Positions 24,574 through 34,369 of a stretch of DNA of 64,000 nucleotides are shown here, piece by piece. The position numbers were made by a program, and so were the translations under genes. How positions within the stretch are numbered: position 1 is the first letter of the stretch; each line of letters begins with the position of its first letter. The notes under the pieces are model-generated. The model was not told the DNA's origin, did not search any database, and saw only the letters and a list, made by a program, of their open reading frames with translations. The stretch is from Tipula vernalis (lineage: Eukaryota; Arthropoda; Insecta; Diptera; Tipulidae): contig OY282560.1 in NCBI GenBank assembly GCA_958295665.1, forward strand, positions 147,924,091 through 147,988,090. Direction: 5' to 3'.

Positions 24574-24672
24574 CATTCTGTCAAAAAAGTACGGGGAATT
24601 GCTAAATAAAACACAAATTTCAAGTTCAATCATACAAATTTATTTTGTCGCCCTCAAAAGAAATTTCTTTTA

Positions 24673-24727
24673 TGGCTTCAATGGAGTCAAAACGGGTTCC
24701 ACAGCCGTTTTGACTCCATTGAAGCCA
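24673..24727. repeat. Perfect 23-bp palindrome inside the mariner relic
   Basis: Arms TGGCTTCAATGGAGTCAAAA-CGG (24673-24695) and their exact complement (24705-24727) flank a 9-nt loop. It begins exactly where the mariner C-terminal reading is lost (SMES), so it probably arose by local inverted duplication. Confidence 0.85.
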
Positions 24728-24987
24728 GTAGCAATTTGAGTCTGGGAAACAGGAAAAAGTCAGTTGGTGCTAAATCAGGCGAATGTGGTAGTTGAACGAT
24801 GGTGTTATTTGAATTGTTGGCCTTATATTTGTTCACAATCGCAGCTCGGTGTGATATCGCACTATAATCGTGTAAACTTCACGAGTTTTTTTCCCATAAT
24901 TCCGGACACGTTTTTCGCATCAGCACAATAAATTTCGTTTGCAACACAAAATTTAAGGCAAAACCTTTTTTCAATAATTTCGTCCAT
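24690..24987 (-). pseudogene. mariner transposase, deleted in the middle
   Basis: The start codon at 24987 opens MDEIIEKRFCLKFCVANEI-YCADAKN, the N-terminal helix-turn-helix region of a mariner transposase. Soon after (about 24900) the sequence jumps to the C-terminal part, read in another frame: NNTIVQLPHSPDLAPTDFFL then FPRLKLLLASMES (24810-24690). The aspartate in PDLAPTDFF is the third catalytic residue of mariner-type enzymes. The two first catalytic aspartates and most of the core are absent, against a usual length of about 340 residues. Translation as it stands cannot give an active enzyme. Confidence 0.85.
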
Positions 24988-25181
24988 CGTAAAAATCGTC
25001 GTACACTAATAAGGTCGACTGACTTAACCAACAGCTGTAAACAAGCTGGTTGACAAATCGCACTCAAAGTTGGCATCATAATGAAAGACAGTCCTACCAA
25101 TCTACGAAAATAAAAAAGTTTTAAATCCCTTTAGCGCAGGCATTTTAAATTAACAATTCCCGGTACTTTATTGACAGAATG

Positions 25182-25984
25182 TAAAAATCATAAATTTAAA
25201 ACATGACTTCTGTCCCATATAAATAATTTGTGATTTCACGTATTTTTCTCCATATAATAATGGCTAAATTATAAACCTCCTTTTAAAAACGTGAATGCCA
25301 AATTTTCGATTTTTTGAACCATTCTCAAGGCAAATCTTAGCTTAATTTTTTTATTAAACTTTATTATTATTATTTTTTAGTTCAGACTTTCATCCCAGGA
25401 AAATTTGAAATTACTTCCGACTTCCGACTAGGCTTTTTATTTATTACAGTATTATTTAAAGCGTTGATTCAAAAATCACATGTCGAGTTAGTTTATATCA
25501 CGGATTCCTTTAAATTTTCCATTGTATGTCGCTAGATTAATTCCGAATAAGACTAGCTGTCTTTGTTAATTATCTGTTTGTAGTTTACAATGAAAAGGAC
25601 GTGCTATTGAATGCCTCTGGAGCAATTCAAAATCCAGATTACTTGCAATCCTGATTCAGGGCTAATACAGCACGGTCTTGACCAAAATAATAATTATTAA
25701 TAAATAATTTTTAGATTTTATTTTGATTGTTTAAGCAAACCAACATAGCAAATTTCCACGAAAACCGGTAAGATTCAAAGTTGCTTAGAGGTAGCATATT
25801 GGACACCTTACTACACCAACATTACAAATTTACAACGCTACCATAATCTTGCCCAAAAGAGATTTTTTGACCTTATAGTCTACGAGAAGGCAATACATTT
25901 ATTAAAGCAATCAAAATTGTAATAAGCAAACCGGTTGTATTTTTATTATAGAACACAAGAGAACGATGCATTTATTGCGTTCGA
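25182..25984. other. Flank of the MULE; one outer inverted repeat
   Basis: No gene recognised. A 26-bp segment ending GAAATTACTTCCGA (25395-25420) is nearly the exact complement of 28512-28537. It may mark the outer end of the MULE or of a larger element. Confidence 0.45.
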
Positions 25985-26190
25985 TGTTGGAAGACCGAAT
26001 GGCGCAAAGCCGATTGTCTAAAGGCCGAACGCCGAAAGGGCGAATGGGTCGGAAGGCCGAATGTCGAAAGGTCGAATGTCGTATGGCCGAATGTGCCGAA
26101 AGGCTGAATGCCTAATCTCTGATTGGGTCGAAAGGCCGAAAGTGTTGAAAGGACCGAATGTCTAAAGGCCGAATGGGTCGAATACCATAT
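25985..26190 (+). repeat. Iterated CCGAATGTCGAAAGG-like array, left
   Basis: About a dozen diverged copies of a short unit (AGGCCGAATG, TCGAAAGG, GGGTCGAA) lie in tandem. They mirror the array at 28220-28372. Confidence 0.8.
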
Positions 26191-26712
26191 TAATGTGATC
26201 AAATTTTGTATTATAACCCTATTCCTACCGAGCTGTGTCTCTGCGTCACTATTTAATTTTAAATAACTGTAATTTGTTTAAAACTATGTGTACTATTCAG
26301 CGTGGGATAATTGATTAATTTTTAATTATATGACAAAAAAAAAGTAAGAAGATTTTAATATTTAAGGCGATTTACTATTAAACATTTTTATATAAAAATT
26401 TTGATAAAAATATAAATTTTGGTTTTCATAAAAATGTAAATTTTGAAAATTTTCATTCATAAAAAGATGAAAAATTAGGGTTGGGTATGTAATGTCGAAT
26501 TTCCAAATGATGGTACCACAAATGTCGACTACAAAAACATCGAGTAGAAAAATGTCGACTTGGACAAAATATTGCTTTATAAAATGTCGATTCGAAAATG
26601 TCGACTTGGAGAAATTGTCGATGTTAAAATAAATTTTGCGCAAACTCTTTTAGCATCGACAATTTCTCCAAGTCGACATTTTAGAATCGACATTTTGTCC
26701 AAGAGTATTTTA

Positions 26713-27890
26713 AGCCTTCAATGCCAACTCTCCACAATATTCTAAGTTTTTGGAAGTTGTTCATGTATAAGGTCGAGTATAAACCAAAATTGTGGCGGAT
26801 AAGGAACAAAATTTTCTTTTAGTTGTCTGGTTTCGTATTTTACCATACACATAATTTTTCTCAAACCACTCGGTAATTTTGTGGCATTTAATCGACAATG
26901 ATTTTTTTAATTCCTCGTAATCTTCCGGGATTTCGTCCTCACCCAAGTATCCCAAACATTTAAGCATTCGCATTTGAATACTAAATCCTTCTTTTTTGCC
27001 ATATTTTGCTGCCAATCCTTCTGCCTGTATTTTTCGCCATATTATTTGGCCGAAGTGGAAAAAAAAACCATTGAAGTGGGTGGTTGGGAAGAAAACTTTT
27101 GCAGCACTCACACTCGCCTTTTCAAAATCTGAGATAATGTATTCTGGTGTCTGATTTATATTTTTATCGCATGAAATTCGACGTATCTCATAAAATATTT
27201 CAGTGAACACTGTTTTTTTTTTGTTGGACATTAAGCATTATACCATTGGAACAATCATCCCATCATCCACTTTACAGTGAATGGTAAAAATTTGCCTCAT
27301 TATAGATGGTACTACGGCAAATGTGCTATCCACCAGCCAAACTCTTGAATTACCAAGTAATTTCAAGTTTTCTAAAGTTCCCAAAATAATAATTTTTTCT
27401 TTTTTGGACGGCTTTTCAGCGAGCACAAAATTTGCCCCTTCAATATTTTTACATCTATTAGGAATATCAATTCCTTCTAGGTTGGTCGGTTCTTGTTCTC
27501 CAGCAGCAGATCTTACCATTGAAATTTTCTTTTTCTGGGCTTCCGCTTTTGGTAAACAAACCCTGCAATTTTCTTTGCAAAGGACAACGGATTCAATTAT
27601 AATTTGAGATGGCTTATTTATTGAAGTTTTTTAGCCATTGTTTTAACGGCATGTTTCGTTCTATACTTTTCAAATTTGAAATCAAAAGGCTCATGCGAGT
27701 GCTCCGTTGGATCCTTCCATATTTTGTATTCTGAATTTTCCAGCTTAGTACTAACACGTGCCTTACAAATATTAGTTTCTTCACAACGCCTGCGGTAAAC
27801 ACCATATGAAACTTTGTCTGTTCTATATATAAACCCATCAACTACAAGCTTTACACCTCCTTTGTTGCTAATTACTGTTTTAATATTCAT
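26713..27890 (-). pseudogene. MULE transposase with FLYWCH zinc finger, few lesions
   Basis: Starts at the ATG at 27890. Residues 1-70 form a FLYWCH zinc finger (NKGGVKLVVDGFIYRTDK, then C in RRRC, C in NICKAR, and HSH). After a frameshift near an A-run at 27628 the frame continues PSQIIIESVVLCKE..LPKAEAQKK.ISMVRSAAGEQEPTN, then the catalytic region VWLVDSTFAVVPSIMRQIFT (first Asp) to VPMV. A single in-frame TAA lies at 27240-27238, then CLMSNKKKTVFTEI, YIISDFEKASVSAAK (second Asp), FFHFGQIIWRKIQAEGLAAK and LGEDEIPEDYEELKK. Near 26840 another shift leads to FVPYPPQFWFILDLIHEQLP and NIVESWH at about 26713. The whole core can be followed with only about four lesions, so inactivation looks fairly recent. 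Confidence 0.82.
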
Positions 27891-28219
27891 TTTTGTTCAT
27901 CAACCTATCAAGAGTAACCAAATATTTATATTTTGTTAGTATGACAAACTCCTTTACTTACGATACTACAAGTTTCAGTTTTATTCTGATAAAAAAAATT
28001 GAAATTTTCATGTTAATTGTCTTTTATTTTGGTTAGAATACATATAGATATTTTTGCTGATTTTTTGAATTCAACATTTCCTAAATCGACATTTTGGCCA
28101 GTCGACATATTACCAAAAAAACAAATTTTCATTTTAAAAAAATCAACATTTTGTCCATCGACTTTATTTTAGTCGATATAAAGGGAGGATCCCGAAAAAT
28201 TAAAATCAATTTCGACACA

Positions 28220-28372
28220 AACGGTCTTTCGACATTCGCCTTTCGATATTCGGCCATTCGACCCTTTCGATCTTTCGACATTTGGACTTTCGACCATTGC
28301 GGTCTTTCGACATTCGGCCTTTCGACATTCGGTCTTTCGGCGTTCGGCCTTTCGACATTCGGCCGACAATAG
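28220..28372 (-). repeat. Iterated CCGAATGTCGAAAGG-like array, right (inverted)
   Basis: About ten copies of CTTTCGACATTCGGC-like units, the complement of the left array. Together the two arrays form the long inverted ends of the MULE. Confidence 0.8.
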
Positions 28373-30356
28373 AACCTCTTACTGTCCGAAACAAAAAATT
28401 AGTAGAGCTACCACAACACTGACCAAAAAACAAATATTTTAACACATTCATCTATTTATATGAACGGTTTTTTACGCTCGCATATTTTAAACGGTTTGTA
28501 CGTTCGTATTATCGGAAGTAATTTCAAATTTTTCTGGTAGAAAGATCTAGGATAATTTTCAAGACGGTAATCTTTCGTCGTTTGAGTGTTGACCCAAAAT
28601 TTTAACAAATTTGTAAATTTATTTAGGGAAACTTTTTTATTCTGGTTAGATTTTACCTATTAATTCAAAACTGAATTATAGTTTATCGAAATTTCGGTTA
28701 TCTTCTATATTTTACTGGTCGCCTTTGGAAATTCGACCAAGTTTCACCTGATTCAGAAAAGTTTTCTTTATATTCTGCCTTGATTTACGCTGAAGATGGT
28801 CACACTCAAGCCTTGAGCGGCAAAAATATTTATTAAAAATACTACCCTATACTACAATAACATGTTTGTCAATAGGTTTGTCGAGTTAGTTCAAAAAAAA
28901 AAAAAAAATTTAATAGTCTGATGGCAAGTAGGATAAGGTGATAAAACCAGCATTACATAACACAACGACGCAGTGATCATGTTAACAGACAAAAAAAAAC
29001 ATCTTCACCAAATAAATTATCTTCTATAGATTTATCTCAAGATCAATTAATCAATCAATTTTTTTATTTTTATTTTTTTTTATAATTTTGTTGATTCGAA
29101 ATTAAACGATAATTTGAAGAGTGTTAAAAGTACATTTTTAATTTTATTTATTTACATGTTGGTTGTTACTTTTTAATTATAACAATTAATCATCTTTAAA
29201 TAATAGTGGTAATAAAATAAAAATAAGAAAGTTATACAAAAAAAAAAAAAACAAATTCCTTATGATGGCATTAAAATATGTCGACATATTTAATTTAATT
29301 TATTAAAAATATAAAAAAATTCGGTTTTTTTTATTTGTGATTTATTTAAATAAAATATGTAAAAAAAAAAAATAAAATAAATGAATAAATAAGCGTTTTA
29401 TATATTTTTATTGGCAATAAAATTGACAGTAAATTTAAATTTAATTTTTTCATTGCGTTTTTTTTTTTATGGATAAACGCGCAACAGTCAGTCAATTGTG
29501 ATTGTTGTGTGTGCGATTTAATTTGCGATTTTTTTTTTTTAAAGTTAGGGATTTTTTTTTTTGCTTTTTGGTTTAGAAAATTATAGTGATGTGTTTGATG
29601 GATGAGTTGAATTTAAAAAATAAAACTCATTGTGTGAGTTATTGAACAATATTATTAGTTGGAATTAGAATATCATGATGTTCTTTTTTCATGTTTTTAC
29701 ATGATTGATTTAAGTGCCATTCTATGAACAGGCGTCAAGGAAGTTTTACTAACTAGATAGACTACTATGTAGCTATTTGTAAAATATTTAAACAGCGGGA
29801 CTGTAAACTTTATTGATTGCTATTTGTACATAATACGTCGAGTAAATTTTGTGTTAGGCTGAAGATATTAAATAAGTCATGTCAGTGGCCTTAACAAAAT
29901 CGGTAAATTAAATTATGTGGTAATTCATTCACCATCAGAATATATCGCCCCATAGAAAAAATCTAAATTTGTTTTGTAAGAGTAAATAATCTTAAGCATA
30001 ATTTTTATTATTTCAATATGAATTAAATAAATTCGTAATAACGAAACTTTTACATCAACACATTTAAAAAACACTTAGGACAACTTAAGGCAACTTAGGA
30101 CAAATTTCACGTACGTAAAAAAGCTTTGTAGTGGTTATAATGGTATTGACGTTTTGATGATTTCTGATATTTTCTACACACATTTTCCTATAATAAATGT
30201 ATAAATAATTTTTAAAAACTTACACGGACATATTTCTGTATTCTGTAATATTTTTTAATTTTTTATTTTATTTATTATTACAATTAAATTTTTTTATTTT
30301 CGAATCGAATAACTTTTGACAGCAGAAAAATCAATCGAATACGTCACTGATTGATT
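28373..30356. other. Non-coding AT-rich DNA
   Basis: No gene recognised. It includes the outer inverted repeat partner at 28512-28537 and many A/T homopolymers at 28890-29580. The remainder shows nothing I can name. Confidence 0.45.
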
Positions 30357-31105
30357 TTTTTTTACTTTCTTTTACTCTAGTAAAATAAAGTATACTAATC
30401 ATGAAAATTTTGGACCTTTAGATTTTTAGAGATGTATCTGTTTTGAGGTCCCTTGAGTCCGACAAAAAGGGTTTCGAAATGATGTCTGTCTGTCAGTCTG
30501 TCAGTCTATCAGTCTGTCAGTCTGTCAGTCTGTCAGTCTGTCAGTCTGTCAGTCTGTCAGTCTGTCAGTCTGTCAGTCTGTCAGTCTGTCAGTCTGTCAG
30601 TCTGTCAGTCTGTCAGTCTGTCAGTCTGTCAGTCTGTCAGTCTGTCAGTCTGTCAGTCTGTCAGTCTGTCAGTCTGTCAGTCTGTCAGTCTGTCAGTCTG
30701 TCAGTCTGTCAGTCTGTCAGTCTGTCAGTCTGTCAGTCTGTCAGTCTGTCAGTCTGTCAGTCTGTCAGTCTGTCAGTCTGTCAGTCTGTCAGTCTGTCAG
30801 TCTGTCAGTCTGTCAGTCTGTCAGTCTGTCAGTCTGTCAGTCTGTCAGTCTGTCAGTCTGTCAGTCTGTCAGTCTGTCAGTCTGTCAGTCTGTCAGTCTG
30901 TCAGTCTGTCAGTCTGTCAGTCTGTCAGTCTGTCAGTCTGTCAGTCTGTCAGTCTGTCAGTCTGTCAGTCTGTAAGTCTGTCAGTCTGTAAGTCTGTCAG
31001 TCTGTCAGTCTATCAGTCTGTCAGTCTGTCAGTCTGTCAGTCTGTCAGTCTGTCAGTCTGTTAGTCTGTCAGTCTGTCAGTCTGTCAGTCTGTCAGTCTG
31101 TACAA
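30357..31105 (+). repeat. GTCT-repeat element copy 2 with expanded 8-bp array
   Basis: The left end (TTTTTACTTTCTTTTACTC, ATAAAGTA, ATCATGAAAATTTTGG, TTTTTAGAGATGTATCTG, TGAGGTCCC-TTGAGTCCGA) matches copy 1 in reverse and copy 3 in direct orientation. Its short GTCT seed has become a 614-bp array of CAGTCTGT (30487-31100, about 76 units, with rare changes such as CTATCAG, CTGTAAG and CTGTTAG). The 3' half of the element and its inverted end are missing beyond the array. Confidence 0.85.
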
Positions 31106-31113
31106 ATCATTTA

Positions 31114-31454
31114 TGCCCGGTTTCACAAAAAAATATTCAATCCCTAGTTAAATAGTATTTTCTCCCTTTCTTCTTTTATAAAATTACGTTTTGTTTCATA
31201 CTCGTAATACAAATTCTATGCAAGTTGATAATATTTTTTTTTACATAGAAGTATTTAGCATTCAGCTAAATATTGAGCTCGATGAAATTGGGCAGTTAAA
31301 TATTTAACTCTCTAGTTAAAATGTTGATGTAAAAAAAGAAATAAAATTAGCAAGCGCTGAATTTGTATTATGAAATAAATCGCAATTTAATAAAAAATGA
31401 AAGGGAGGGAATATTATTTAACTAGAGATTGCTATTATTTTGTGAAACCGGGCA
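31114..31454. mobile_element. Harbinger-type MITE, 341 bp, TTA target duplication
   Basis: Inverted ends of at least 55 bp begin TGCCCGGTTTCACAAAA (31114) and share CTAGTTAAATA and TCTCCCTTTC-like blocks with the complement ending at 31454. The flanking trinucleotide TTA (31111-31113 and 31455-31457) fits the TWA target preference of PIF/Harbinger elements. There is no coding sequence. Confidence 0.82.
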
Positions 31455-31557
31455 TTAGTAATTTATCTTTCTTAAATGAATATTCACATTTGATGGGCAG
31501 TAGCCCAATGGTTTCTCCCGTTTGAATTAACATAGTAATTATTTTTCTCTATCCTAA

Positions 31558-32334
31558 TTAAATACAACTGCCCAATTCCAAAGGTTTCTGCCTTTGAAGT
31601 CTTCTTACTGCATTAGTGGTATCCAACAAACTTCGTATTTCTGCATTTTGGTGCTGAGATATCCGCTGAATGTGTTTCTTCGCATGATTTTGTATTTCTT
31701 CACTTACATATTCCATGTTTAAGTCCCTATGGAGGTTATCATTTCTAATGTACCATGGTGCGTTTACAATGCCACGCAGCACTTTGTTTTGAAAACATTG
31801 AATCATTTGTACATTTGTCTTCTGGGTACAACCCCAAAGTTGAATACCGTAGGTCCATACTGGTTTAAGTATTTGCTGATATAATAGCAATTTGTTATGT
31901 ATTGTAAGCTGAGAGTTTCTACCTATTAGCCAATACATTTTCCTATAATTGATGTTCAATTCTTCTTTTTTCTTTTTAACATGCTCTTTCCATCTAAGCT
32001 TGCAATCAAGAGTCATGCCGAGGTATTTGGCTGTATTTGCATTTGGAACCGGCCTTGAATTAAGTTCCACTGGAATCCAGTTAACTTTCTGGTTTATGAA
32101 GTTTACGTGAACCGATTTTGCTTCGTTTAGGCTAATGCGCCATTTCTTTGTCCAACTACTCACTGTGTCGGTTTCTTCTTGAAGTTTGATCGTTACTTCT
32201 GATATACACTTTCAAGTGGCCGGAATAGCTGCATCGTCTGCAAATGTTGCTATGGTGGCACCTTCTGTATTTGGCATATCTCTGGTGTACAGGATGTACA
32301 ATAAAGGGCCCAGTATGCTACCCTGTGGTATGTC
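31558..32334 (-). pseudogene. jockey RT, 3' half (catalytic box to C-terminus)
   Basis: Starts at the BEL junction with DIPQGSILGPLLYILY and FADDAAIPAT (near 32240-32215), where AD-D are the catalytic residues; a stop follows (TGA at about 32213). From 32163 the frame is open for 201 codons: SSWTKKWRISLNEAKSVHVN, AKYLGMTLDCKLRWKEHVK, MYWLIGRNSQLTIHNKLLLY, ILKPVWTYGIQLWGC, QNKVLRGIVNAPWYIRN and a basic C-terminus ending GSCI at 31558. These are the thumb and C-terminal region typical of jockey-clade proteins. The single stop and the BEL insertion inactivate it; the rest is well kept, so the copy is not very old. Confidence 0.85.
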
Positions 32335-33007
32335 TGTGCCGCACACAATCACCGCCTTACAAAAAGATGAACAAACCTTTCCTTTTTAAATAAAAGTAAT
32401 GAAGTGGACTGTATAAATTTTTATTTGATTTTATTTTTAATTTTATTATTTTTTATTACAATGCGGTTAATTGTGCTTGACGTGTTGCACATAGGAAATC
32501 TCGACTTGCAGTGTTCGTTTTGTTCAACACACATTTTATTTTCTCCCGTCGAGCATTCCTTAAGTCCTAGTTTCGACCGCAAAGTTCGTTGCTATTTTAG
32601 CAACGCTCCTCACACGGATAGTATACATATGCAAAAAAAGTGTGTATCGACACAAAATTTGTAACCTACACAAATAAAAAAAACATTCAAAATAACAACC
32701 AAAAAGTACTAATTCATAGATGTTTTTTGATTGCTATTTTTACATTAGTACTAAAATATAAAATTTCCTCAAAAAAATTTCAAAAATTGTTCATCCCTAC
32801 TTATGAATGACAGTTCTCTTGTATACTATTTTATTATTGCTGTACAGTAAATAATTTAAAAACAATATTGTATTCATTTTAATAAAAATTTGAGATTAAA
32901 ATAAAATTACATGTAAGTACCGAAAGTATTGATATACGTATATTGTATATTATATATCGTTATGTGTAATAAGAATTTTCATTCTATATGATTTTCATTC
33001 TTCTAGT

Positions 33008-33905
33008 ATGTCTGACATCGAAATCGAATATTTATATAATGAAGAAACAATACTCGATGCAGAGATTACTAATTCAGTTACTGAAAACAACCATTGTTTA
33101 AAGCCCAATAAGAGAGATACTGGGAAACAAAAAATTCGTAATAACCTCTTGCAAAATAATCGGTATGACTTTGAAAGTGAATTGTTGGATGCCGTATTCG
33201 ATCGGCCCCCATTATTTGACTATACCTTACCAATAAAAAATCGCACACCTTCTATTTTAACCAACCTTTGGAAGGAAGTGTGTGCTGAGCTTCAATCTAA
33301 ATTTGACTATATAAATATAGAAATAGATTTCGCTCAAGATATTTTTAAGAACCTACGAAATAACTACACGCGGTATAAAAATTCTATACAAAAAGAGCAA
33401 ACCAGCGGGACAAAATTTAAACATTTTCCAGAACCAAAACATTTCCAAAAATTAAAGCAACTGGATAGTGTTCTTATAAAACGAGCGTATGTAAATAAAG
33501 AGAATTATATAATTTGAGCAAATCTAAAATATAATTTAATGATTTAGGCACAAAAGCAGCTTGGATGCTGTAATTCCTGAGAAGGGGCAATCAAATGACA
33601 GTTTTAGTTCCGACCGTGCTTCTATTAATTCACCAACAGAAATCAGCATGCAGTTCCAACCAATTAAAAGAGTTAGACAATCCAGCGTTCGTTCAACATG
33701 TTCCACGACGCCAAATATTTTAGATCCTTTATATAAATTGGTTGATAAGGTAGGTAACGGGCCTGTGTTAGTGAATGATGTAGAACACCACTTTGGTGAG
33801 CAGGTTGCCATATTTCTAAGGGGGCTGGATCAGAAAGAAAAGTACGCAGCACAATTGTACTTCATGACGTATATGAATGAAGTAGTTCAAAATAAAAATA
33901 CTTAA
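33008..33905 (+). CDS. MADF-BESS DNA-binding protein (Harbinger partner), two exons, 278 aa
   Basis: Coding sequence joins 33008-33486 and 33548-33905; the 61-bp intron (33487-33547) is GTATGT...TTTAG and the join keeps frame (LIKRA-HKSSLDAV), giving 278 residues without a stop. Residues about 54-135 form a MADF domain (FESELLDAVFDRPPLFDYTL, SILTNLWKEVCAEL, FKNLRNNYTRYK), a Myb-related DNA-binding fold. After a Ser/Asp-rich linker, residues about 245-272 (FGEQVAIFLRGLDQKEKYAA, QLYFMTYMNEV) fit a BESS protein-interaction motif. In PIF/Harbinger elements the Myb/MADF partner binds element ends and brings the transposase to the nucleus; that role here is inferred from family knowledge. Upstream is AT-rich with no obvious TATA box that I would insist on. 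It appears fully intact. Confidence 0.88.
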
Positions 33906-33983
33906 TTGTTTTTCATTTTTGGTTTTATTATTTTAATATAGTATAAGTTTTATACAAAGTCCCACTGCCAAGGAACCGAGCCA
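33906..33983. other. Intergenic between convergent Harbinger genes
   Basis: Short AT-rich gap between the MADF stop and the transposase exon. It is where most of the transposase gene should be, so the internal deletion falls here. Confidence 0.5.
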
Positions 33984-34154
33984 TCAGTAAAAATTATGAT
34001 CTCCGTGATCATTTCTTGTCTGTTCCAAGAAAATAGGACGAACCCACCACCTGGGAGTTTTCCTTTTTTGCTTCCCCAATAGTTCGACTGCTTCACTACA
34101 TATAATTATCGCAATAGCAGCCGTAGCCACATTTCTAACATAATCGCCATTCAT
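33984..34154 (-). pseudogene. PIF/Harbinger transposase, first exon only (56 codons)
   Basis: Minus-strand ATG at 34154 opens 56 codons to a stop at 33984. The reading MNGDYVRNVATAAIAIIICS leads into GKQKRKTPRWWVRPIFLEQT and RNDHGDHNFY. The R-W-W-V-R-P-I-F block followed by a Gly/Asp/His segment is the conserved N-terminal motif of PIF/Harbinger transposases (RRxWVxPI..R...G). The catalytic core (about 300 residues in relatives) is absent. It is convergent with the MADF gene, the usual Harbinger arrangement. Confidence 0.72.
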
Positions 34155-34369
34155 TTTTTAAAAATCAATTATATTGTAATATATTTTATATTATATATAA
34201 ATTGTTTATTATTGTTAGATATTTTTAATTTAACGCACAGAAAACCAAAACATAAATCACAAACGATGTTATAAAACTGATAAACTGATATATCAAACAA
34301 ACGTCAAAAATCGCAGAACACACATCAGCAATAGTACACTAACACATAAACACAAACATAAATTTCCCT
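34155..34369. other. 5' region of the deleted transposase gene
   Basis: AT-rich non-coding DNA between the transposase start and the right inverted repeat. It would contain the former transposase promoter. Confidence 0.4.

Larger units (their letters stand above)
24574..25181 (-). mobile_element. Internally deleted mariner element, 608 bp
   Basis: Inverted ends CATTCTGTCAA...GGGAATTG (left, 24574-24602) and the complement at 25153-25181 (about 25 of 29 bases match) are flanked by TA on both sides (24572-24573, 25182-25183), the mariner target duplication. Inside are only the two ends of a mariner transposase. The deletion makes it non-autonomous. Confidence 0.85.
25985..28372 (-). mobile_element. 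FLYWCH-MULE (Phantom-like Mutator element)
   Basis: A minus-strand MULE transposase gene is enclosed by two inverted arrays of a 15-bp-like unit, roughly CCGAATGTCGAAAGG: plus orientation at 25985-26190 and the complement at 28220-28372. Inner inverted blocks containing GTCGACATTTT and TCTCCAAGTCGACATTTT (about 26530-26700, 28085-28180) add further structure. A FLYWCH zinc finger before a MULE catalytic domain is known from the Phantom group of animal Mutator elements; the assignment by motif is mine. A 9-bp target duplication was not identified because the exact ends are unclear. Confidence 0.7.

Noticed and set aside
28094..28451. Frames rich in FGLSTFGLS or ECRKTECRK repeats
   Set aside because: They translate the iterated 15-bp ends of the MULE, not a gene.
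30443..30991. A 182-codon frame of repeated SVCQSVSL units
   Set aside because: It is the translation of the 8-bp tandem array; no start context, domain or conservation supports a gene.
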